The notes below the pieces were generated by a model. That model saw nothing but the letters and a program-made list of their open reading frames with translations. It did not search any database and was not told the origin of the DNA. This document shows, piece by piece, positions 6,393 through 10,380 of a stretch of 10,380 nucleotides of DNA; position 1 is the stretch's first letter; each line of letters opens with the position of its first letter. Position numbers and translations under genes: made by a program. The stretch is from an uncultured PS1 clade bacterium (GTDB taxonomy: Bacteria > Pseudomonadota > Gammaproteobacteria > PS1 > Pseudothioglobaceae), in NCBI GenBank assembly GCA_937950605.1, contig CALFDA010000076.1, forward strand, positions 1 to 10,380, written 5' to 3'.

Positions 6393-6870
6393 AAGTGTGA
6401 TTTGTAGATTTAGGTCGCAATTTTTCCTGCGCAACTGCCCTATTAAGCCACACATTAGCCTCATCAGCATCAACAATATTGCCCTGCATATCAAGCATCT
6501 CTAAATCGTTGTCATTCCAACCTTTAATGCCTAATTTAAGAGAGCGCACATTTTCAAATCCCATGTGTTGCATGGTAAGTGCTGCAAGCGCAGAACGATA
6601 CCCTGAACGACAAATAAGTACAATATTTTGATTTCTAGCTTCTGCCAACCTAGTCACAGTATGGTCATAATTCCAAACGCATGCACTTTCTAACACCCCA
6701 CGAGCCACATGTAAAGAGTTTTTAATATGCATCATTTCAAACTCATCTTGCTCGCGAACATCTAATAAGATTAAATCTGAGTTTTGCGTAATCTCTTGCG
6801 CTAAATCCCATGGAAATACCTCGTCTACCGTCTTTAATGCTTTTCTTACTAATTTTAAATAATCATCCAT
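6391..6870 (-). CDS. Rhodanese-like domain protein
   Basis: A single rhodanese domain of 159 residues, probably a cytoplasmic sulfur carrier or sulfurtransferase. The domain begins near SDLILLDVREQDEF (31-44), continues through HIKNSLHVARGVLE (48-61), the usual HIPGA.. region, and has the active loop LICRSGYRSALAA (85-97), where C87 would carry the persulfide; six-residue loops CRSGYR are typical of active rhodaneses. A longer reading frame starts at 6951, but that would overlap ftsB by 38 bases and add a lysine-rich, family-unlike leader. The ATG at 6870, giving MDDYLKLVRKAL, is preferred although no Shine-Dalgarno is obvious. It is the last gene of the minus-strand cluster, 43 bp behind ftsB. 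The physiological sulfur donor and acceptor cannot be told from sequence; in a sulfur-oxidising host a role in sulfur transfer is plausible but unproven. Confidence 0.85.
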   Translation of the reverse strand: MDDYLKLVRKALKTVDEVFPWDLAQEITQNSDLILLDVREQDEFEMMHIKNSLHVARGVLESACVWNYDHTVTRLAEARNQNIVLICRSGYRSALAALTMQHMGFENVRSLKLGIKGWNDNDLEMLDMQGNIVDADEANVWLNRAVAQEKLRPKSTNHT

Positions 6871-6913
6871 TATGTGTATATTTTGATTTTTGTTGTAACG
6901 ATTTGCTTTAATT

Positions 6914-7213
6914 TTACAATGCTTTATCGCTAATTTGATAGTATGACTCACCCTCTTTTACAAGCCCAAAACGATAACGCGCTTGAGATTCTAAAACTTC
7001 TTTATCTTCGGCATTAAAGGCTTTTAACTCAATGCTTTTGATTTTATTTTGTTGTATTAGTAGTTGATTATTGCGCTTGTTTAGGTCAACGACGGATTGC
7101 TTTTCTGCCAAAGAAAATGGAAATTTATTAATCAAAAAATTTTGTTGCACCAAACTTGACAATATCACTATAAAAACAGCGGTTATCCAATATTTAGAAA
7201 TAAGTTTTATCAT
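6914..7213 (-). CDS. ftsB: Cell division protein FtsB (septum formation initiator)
   Basis: The 99-residue product is a small bitopic membrane protein: a short cytoplasmic N-terminus, a transmembrane helix at about 9-25 (WITAVFIVILSSLV), then a periplasmic coiled-coil-like stretch with LNKRNNQLLIQQNKIKSIEL (44-63), and the conserved end EVLESQARYRFGLVKEGESYYQI (from residue 72). That last block matches the E..AR..L.M...GE.FY.. signature of FtsB/DivIC. FtsB joins FtsL and FtsQ at the septum and helps switch on septal peptidoglycan synthesis. Its start is five bases after the RDD-protein stop, with only a weak ribosome binding site inside the preceding gene, so coupled translation is likely. 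In many gammaproteobacteria ftsB sits next to eno or ispD; here it sits with an M23 peptidase and an RDD protein. Confidence 0.82.
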   Translation of the reverse strand: MIKLISKYWITAVFIVILSSLVQQNFLINKFPFSLAEKQSVVDLNKRNNQLLIQQNKIKSIELKAFNAEDKEVLESQARYRFGLVKEGESYYQISDKAL

Positions 7214-7218
7214 GCTTA

Positions 7219-7632
7219 TCAGGTTTTTGGATTTTTCATTAATCTAGTGTTCGACAATCTGTCGTTAAGCGCAAGATTATCACGATCAAACAGTTGATAA
7301 ACCAAGCCAAATCCTAAGGGTAAAAATAACAAAATTGATATTACAAAACGCATAAAGGCTTGTTGCTGGGTAATGGGTTCAGTATTGTGTTGTTCTATAT
7401 GAAATTTCCAAGCTTTCATTCCCAGCGTTTGTCCTCCTTTAACCCATGACCAAGTAAAATACAAGTAAATGGTTATCAAGTACACAAAAAATATCCAAAC
7501 ATCAGTTTGCGCTTGTTTTTCAAAAAAAATAATCAAAATAATACCAACTACACAAAACGCCAACGAAAAAGCTAAAAAAACATCATAACTTATGGCACCT
7601 AATCGACGCAATAACGAAACATCTGATGTCAT
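7219..7632 (-). CDS. RDD family membrane protein
   Basis: An integral membrane protein of 137 residues of the RDD family, whose name comes from conserved Arg and Asp residues. The N-terminal LLRRLGAISYDVFLAF (7-22) carries the Arg and Asp, the middle WVKGGQTLGMKAWKF (63-77) is the family's most conserved loop, and the end LALNDRLSNTRLM (120-132) supplies the final D-R motif. Three hydrophobic segments are seen at about 13-35, 44-62 and 92-114. The function of this family is mostly unknown; some members are implicated in ion transport. It overlaps the M23 peptidase gene by the four bases ATGA, a coupled stop-start, and has GGGAG about eight bases before its ATG. The genes around it are for envelope remodelling and division, which may hint at an envelope role. 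Confidence 0.85.
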   Translation of the reverse strand: MTSDVSLLRRLGAISYDVFLAFSLAFCVVGIILIIFFEKQAQTDVWIFFVYLITIYLYFTWSWVKGGQTLGMKAWKFHIEQHNTEPITQQQAFMRFVISILLFLPLGFGLVYQLFDRDNLALNDRLSNTRLMKNPKT

Positions 7633-8450
7633 GACTTGCTCCCTAATAATAAATTTGGATTAACAGCGGTGCGATTTAAGTAAATTCCCCAGTGCAAATG
7701 TGGATTAGTTGCGCGTCCTGTTTTTCCAATTGTGCCAATAACTTCGCCCTTGTTGAGTAGTTGATTTTGTTTAACTAAAATCTTATCAAGATGAATATAG
7801 ACGCTGATTAATCCTTGTCCGTGGTCCAAAAATATTGTATTGCCATTAAAAAAGTAATTACCCGTTAATAGTACTCTGCTATTAGCGGGTGCTTTAACTA
7901 TTGCACCAATATCACCAGCATAATCTAATCCAGTATGTTGTCTGCGTTCTTGTCCATTATAAAAGCGCCTAACCCCAAATGGGCTAGTCATAAATCCTTC
8001 AACAGGAGGGCTAAATGCGCCATCAGACAAAACTTTATCAGAAAACACCATTTTCGGTCTCGCTAAAATATAACGCTCTTTTTTAATACGCGTCATATGC
8101 GATGGATTGGGGTTTACGTATTTTGTATTTTTGCCTTTGAGTGTAATGTGTTGTTCTTGATATTTGTGTTCTTTAACCTCAAAAACAAAAGCACGATTAG
8201 CAAAATCTTTAATAGTAATAGACTTTTTTCCTGATTTTTCCATAAGTGGAATACCTATTAGCACTTGCCAGTGCTCATCTTTGATATTTTGCACATACAG
8301 TGGAAGTGTGCGGTAAAAAGCCTTAGGATTATGATGATTGGTTTCGAAGTTAACCACAGCAATACCGCCAGGAATTGGGTCATGCTTAATTGGAATACTT
8401 GCCCATACAATGCTAGGCAATAATAACAACAAAAAACTAATATTATGCAT
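7629..8450 (-). CDS. Secreted M23 family (LytM-type) peptidase
   Basis: A 273-residue periplasmic protein with a signal peptide (residues 1-17, ISFLLLLLPSIVWA, cut probably before SIPIKHD) and a C-terminal M23/LytM domain. The zinc site is complete: H172 and D176 in QHTGLDYAGD, then H220 in SVYIHLDK and H251/H253 in NPHLHWGIY. An intact site suggests an active peptidoglycan endopeptidase rather than a degenerate EnvC/NlpD-type activator. Residues 20-130 form a domain with YVQNIKDEHWQVLIGIPL and a TLKGKNTKYVNP stretch, probably a beta-rich N-terminal domain as in related M23 proteins. It opens a minus-strand unit with RDD, ftsB and rhodanese genes, overlapping the RDD gene by ATGA. No clear Shine-Dalgarno precedes the ATG. 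An out-of-frame reading start at 8488 is a shadow. Confidence 0.92.
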   Translation of the reverse strand: MHNISFLLLLLPSIVWASIPIKHDPIPGGIAVVNFETNHHNPKAFYRTLPLYVQNIKDEHWQVLIGIPLMEKSGKKSITIKDFANRAFVFEVKEHKYQEQHITLKGKNTKYVNPNPSHMTRIKKERYILARPKMVFSDKVLSDGAFSPPVEGFMTSPFGVRRFYNGQERRQHTGLDYAGDIGAIVKAPANSRVLLTGNYFFNGNTIFLDHGQGLISVYIHLDKILVKQNQLLNKGEVIGTIGKTGRATNPHLHWGIYLNRTAVNPNLLLGSKS

Positions 8451-8752
8451 ATTTTAAAGTTTTCAGGGTTGGACAAAGGATTATACATATGGAAAACTAA
8501 ACGCAGTTAAACAGCCCGCAAAAAACAATGCAACACAACATAGTCAATGTACGTTTTTACTTTGTTCAAAGCGACAAAGCAAAGACATGAGGCTACAAAA
8601 ATGCTGTTAAAAACGTCACAATCAAAGATAAATGTTTAAAAAATCCCACTTAATAACAACCGATGCCCTATCCCTAGATGCAACAAACTCCAAACTAGCA
8701 AGTGCAATTAATTGGGGTTGTTGTAGTATTAAACGCTAATTATCAAACTATC
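8451..8752. other. Intergenic stretch between pstS and the M23 peptidase gene
   Basis: About 300 bp without a recognisable gene on either strand; every frame is broken within short distances. The 70 bp next to the peptidase hold a probable promoter. Further in are small dyads: CTTTGT (8560-8565) with ACAAAG (8574-8579), and ACGTTTTT (8551-8558) with AAAAACGT (8609-8616). They may be chance in AT-rich DNA. I did not see any pstC, pstA or pstB remnant here, which would be the expected next genes after pstS. Confidence 0.5.
8480..8485 (-). promoter_or_regulatory. Probable -10 box for the M23-RDD-ftsB-rhodanese unit
   Basis: The minus strand reads a perfect TATAAT (complement of 8480-8485) about 30 bases before the peptidase ATG, a normal distance. 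No convincing -35 hexamer is seen 16-18 bases upstream. The next nearest candidate is TTAACT at a 19-base spacing. The base-perfect -10 and its place ahead of a tight four-gene cluster make it the best promoter candidate for the unit. Confidence 0.42.
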
Positions 8753-8761
8753 TTATAGTTT
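8745..8761 (-). repeat. Hairpin overlapping the pstS stop
   Basis: AAACTAT (8745-8751) and ATAGTTT (8755-8761) are perfect 7-base arms around a 3-base loop, covering the pstS stop codon complement (8753-8755). An mRNA hairpin here could protect the 3' end or assist termination, but no T-run follows on the minus strand and the stem is AT-rich. Confidence 0.4.
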
Positions 8762-9817
8762 TAATTTTATTGCATTAATCGCATCATTTGCAAACTTAGC
8801 GCGCTTGTCTTCTAGTGATGTAATTAATCCTTTATCAACTAAATAACCCTCTTCGCCAAAAGTATCTTCATCAACAAACTCAGCAATAAATTCGTCCATA
8901 CCTTTAATTTTGCCACGATGTGAATTTTTAACATAAAAGTATAAAGGGCGAGAAACTGGATAATCTCCTGATGCAATATTTTCAAAGTTAATTGGTTTAG
9001 AATCAATATCAGCACCTTTAACTTTGTCCATATTTTGCTCTAAGAAAGAATAACCAAAAATTCCTAGAGCATTCTTATCGTTCACTAATTTTTGAATAAT
9101 AAGGTTGTCATTTTCGCCCATTTCAACATAATGACCATCTTCACGGATAGTGCGACAAAGTGTCTTATATTGTTGTTTGTTTTTGTTTTTGATTGCTTGC
9201 ATGTGTGGAAATGCCCCACATCCACCCTCGATTGCTAACTCTTGAAGCGCATCACGCGTACCAGAAGTTGGTGGCGGACCCAAAACCTTAATCTTGACAT
9301 TTGGAAGTTTGCTATCGATTTGATTCCAATGGGTAAATGGATTATCAATTAAATCATGCTGATTCCGATTTTGCCCTGCAACACTTGCTGGAACTTTAGC
9401 AGCTAGTGCAAGATATAAAGATTTTCTAGTCAGTGCGTTAAAATTCGCCCCTGTTCGAGAATTTGCAATCGCAATTCCGTCAAACCCAATTAACACTTCG
9501 GTAATGTCGGTTACGCCATTTTTATGGCATTTTTCAAATTCGTTAATTTTAATTCTGCGGGAAGCATTGGTAATATCTGGGGTGTTGATGCCGTCACCTT
9601 TACAAAATAATTTCATGCCACCACCAGAACCAGTAGATTCAATTTTTGGTGTTGGCAAACCTGTTTTTTTACCAAATGTTTCTGCAACAACAGTTGAAAA
9701 TGGGAATACGGTTGAAGAACCAACTACTTCAATATAATTACGTGCTTGTGCGGTAGTTGCAACAACACTTACAATTAAAGTTGTTGCTGATAAAAGCATC
9801 ATTTTTCTGTTTAACAT
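8753..9817 (-). CDS. pstS: Phosphate-binding periplasmic protein PstS-like
   Basis: A 354-residue periplasmic substrate-binding protein of the PstS / PBP-like-2 family, which captures phosphate for the Pst ABC importer. It has a Sec signal peptide (residues 1-25, ending TTAQA before RNYIEV) and no lipobox, so it should be soluble. Binding-site segments are VVGSSTVFPF (31-40), ESTGSGGGMKLF (60-71), NASRRIK (84-90), LIGFDGIAIA (109-118) and PTSGTRDALQELAIEGGC (183-200). Paired cysteines C72/C97 and C200/C221 may form disulfides. Two AGAGGA runs precede the ATG, the nearer at a 7-base spacing, the strongest ribosome binding site in the window, consistent with high expression. No pstC, pstA, pstB or phoU follows. 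A binding protein for another oxyanion is possible but the motifs favour phosphate. Confidence 0.9.
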   Translation of the reverse strand: MLNRKMMLLSATTLIVSVVATTAQARNYIEVVGSSTVFPFSTVVAETFGKKTGLPTPKIESTGSGGGMKLFCKGDGINTPDITNASRRIKINEFEKCHKNGVTDITEVLIGFDGIAIANSRTGANFNALTRKSLYLALAAKVPASVAGQNRNQHDLIDNPFTHWNQIDSKLPNVKIKVLGPPPTSGTRDALQELAIEGGCGAFPHMQAIKNKNKQQYKTLCRTIREDGHYVEMGENDNLIIQKLVNDKNALGIFGYSFLEQNMDKVKGADIDSKPINFENIASGDYPVSRPLYFYVKNSHRGKIKGMDEFIAEFVDEDTFGEEGYLVDKGLITSLEDKRAKFANDAINAIKLKL

Positions 9818-9824
9818 TGTTTTT

Positions 9825-9837
9825 TCCTCTTTCCTCT
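9825..9837 (-). promoter_or_regulatory. Doubled Shine-Dalgarno of pstS
   Basis: The minus strand has AGAGGAAAGAGGA just before the pstS start: AGAGGA at 9830-9825 lies seven bases from the ATG, and a second AGAGG (9837-9833) lies directly upstream. It clearly fixes the start at 9817 and contrasts with the weak or absent sites of most neighbours. Confidence 0.7.
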
Positions 9838-9846
9838 TTTAATTGA

Positions 9847-9874
9847 ATAATAGATAATGTCTGATTTATTGCAA
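9847..9874 (-). promoter_or_regulatory. Probable sigma-70 promoter of pstS
   Basis: On the minus strand TTGCAA (9874-9869) and TATTAT (9852-9847) are separated by 16 bases, a 4/6 and 5/6 match to the -35 and -10 consensus. The -10 ends about 30 bases before the start codon. TTGAAA just upstream is an alternative -35. I could not recognise a convincing pair of Pho-box repeats, so control by phosphate starvation is not demonstrated. Confidence 0.45.
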
Positions 9875-9900
9875 TTTCAAATAGCACAAACGGCGGGATA

Positions 9901-9953
9901 ATACCTAATTAAAATAGCGACAAACATTAATTTTAAATATTTTAATCAGGTAT
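9901..9953. repeat. 16-bp inverted repeat between pstS and the thioredoxin gene
   Basis: ATACCTAATTAAAATA (9901-9916) is mirrored by TATTTTAATCAGGTAT (9938-9953), 15 of 16 positions pairing, with a 21-base spacer. It lies in the divergent intergenic region, upstream of the probable pstS promoter and about 75 bases before the thioredoxin start. It could be a dyad operator shared by the two genes or a cruciform/RNA stem in a long thioredoxin leader; no T-run follows either arm. Confidence 0.6.
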
Positions 9954-10017
9954 CATCTAGCGACTTAAAATTTCGGATATTTTAATAATAGACAAATCTT
10001 TTTTAGACAAAAACTAC

Positions 10018-10021
10018 AGGA
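10018..10021 (+). promoter_or_regulatory. Ribosome binding site of the thioredoxin gene
   Basis: AGGA lies seven bases before ATG 10029, a good spacing, and supports this start. Upstream AT-rich sequence such as TATTTTAATAATAG around 9978-9991 may contain the -10 region, but no -35 is clear. Confidence 0.55.
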
Positions 10022-10028
10022 AAAAACC

Positions 10029-10380
10029 ATGGCAGTATTAGAACTTAATCAAGAAAATTTTGACAAAACAATCCAAAAAAACGACATTGTTATTTTAGAT
10101 TTTTGGGCACCATGGTGTGGACCTTGTAAGCAATTTGCACCAACTTATGAAGAAGTTTCTAACAAATTTAAAGATATTGTTTTTGCAAAAATAAACACTG
10201 AGAACGAGCAAACGTTAGCTAGTCATTTTCAAATCAGATCGATTCCAACATTAATGATTTTTAGAGAGCAAGTTGCTATTTTCTCTCAATCTGGTGCAAT
10301 GGCAGGCACTGATTTAGAGAAGGTTATTAAGAAAACACAATCACTTGACATGAAAAAAGTTCATGCAGAAATTGCCAAAC
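10029..10380 (+). CDS. Thioredoxin family protein (partial, runs off the window)
   Basis: From ATG 10029 the frame is open for 117 codons to the window edge, with no stop seen. It is a cytoplasmic-type thioredoxin with no signal peptide: VILDFWAPWCGPCKQFAP holds the redox motif WCGPC (C34 and C37), and IRSIPTLMIF contains the conserved cis-proline. The fold is complete by about residue 105. After it comes a charged tail with SLDMKKVHAEIAK, which is not in E. coli TrxA but occurs in some proteobacterial thioredoxins. It reduces protein disulfides using electrons from thioredoxin reductase. It is divergent from pstS. A trxA symbol is possible but I leave it open because this subtype differs from classical TrxA. 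Confidence 0.93.
   Translation, partial: MAVLELNQENFDKTIQKNDIVILDFWAPWCGPCKQFAPTYEEVSNKFKDIVFAKINTENEQTLASHFQIRSIPTLMIFREQVAIFSQSGAMAGTDLEKVIKKTQSLDMKKVHAEIAK

Noticed and set aside
6871..6951. Longer rhodanese start at 6951 (MSHTIKLAIK...)
   Set aside because: It overlaps ftsB by 38 bases and adds a basic leader unlike rhodanese domains; ATG at 6870 gives a normal domain start.
8258..8488. 76-residue minus-strand reading frame starting MYNPLSNPENF
   Set aside because: It is out of frame inside the M23 peptidase gene, whose signal peptide and zinc motifs are clear; its first bases overlap the probable -10 box.
8481..8543. Lipobox-like reading VALFFAGCL on the minus strand upstream of the M23 gene
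   Set aside because: It has no start codon, is preceded by stops and ends within 21 codons; not enough to call a gene or pseudogene.
9841..9900. Pho box upstream of pstS
   Set aside because: Fragments such as TCAGACAT resemble half-sites, but no properly spaced pair of repeats was found.

Overview
The window is AT-rich bacterial chromosome. Its proteins read as gammaproteobacterial: DapD, ZnuC, RsmE and the Pol I exonuclease domain all closely follow the Escherichia coli family pattern. Low GC, a plain housekeeping gene set, PyrK beside ArgB and one eroded gene would fit the SUP05/Thioglobus group or a related thiotrophic symbiont. That placement is inference from recalled families, not a database match.

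Layout. 1-630 (-) is the start of polA, cut by the window edge. It is divergent from a + strand pair, znuC (682-1413) and dapD (1452-2267), with a likely terminator at 2278-2306. The following 500 bp have no intact gene but hold the wreck of a Sel1/Hcp-like cysteine-rich repeat protein (2381-2723, -). Everything from there to 9817 that is intact lies on the minus strand. In transcription order: pstS (9817-8753), apparently alone; then M23 peptidase, RDD membrane protein, ftsB and a rhodanese (8450-6391), packed like an operon; then argB overlapping pyrK (6278-4580); then rsmE (4418-3705); then a ketopantoate-reductase-like oxidoreductase (3555-2782). At the right edge a thioredoxin gene (10029 onward, +) diverges from pstS and runs out of the window.

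The genes are mainly core metabolism and maintenance: DNA repair and replication (PolA), zinc and phosphate uptake (ZnuC, PstS), lysine/peptidoglycan precursor (DapD), arginine and pyrimidine synthesis (ArgB, PyrK), ribosome modification (RsmE), envelope and division (M23 peptidase, FtsB), and sulfur/thiol chemistry (rhodanese, thioredoxin). ZnuC and PstS lie away from their usual transporter partners.

I found no convincing new multi-gene system. The things most worth a second look are the Sel1-like pseudogene, three dyad-rich intergenic spots (4501-4548, 6321-6392, 9901-9953), a 13-base motif shared by two distant spacers, and the unexpected presence of PyrK. No tRNA, rRNA, CRISPR array or insertion sequence was recognised.
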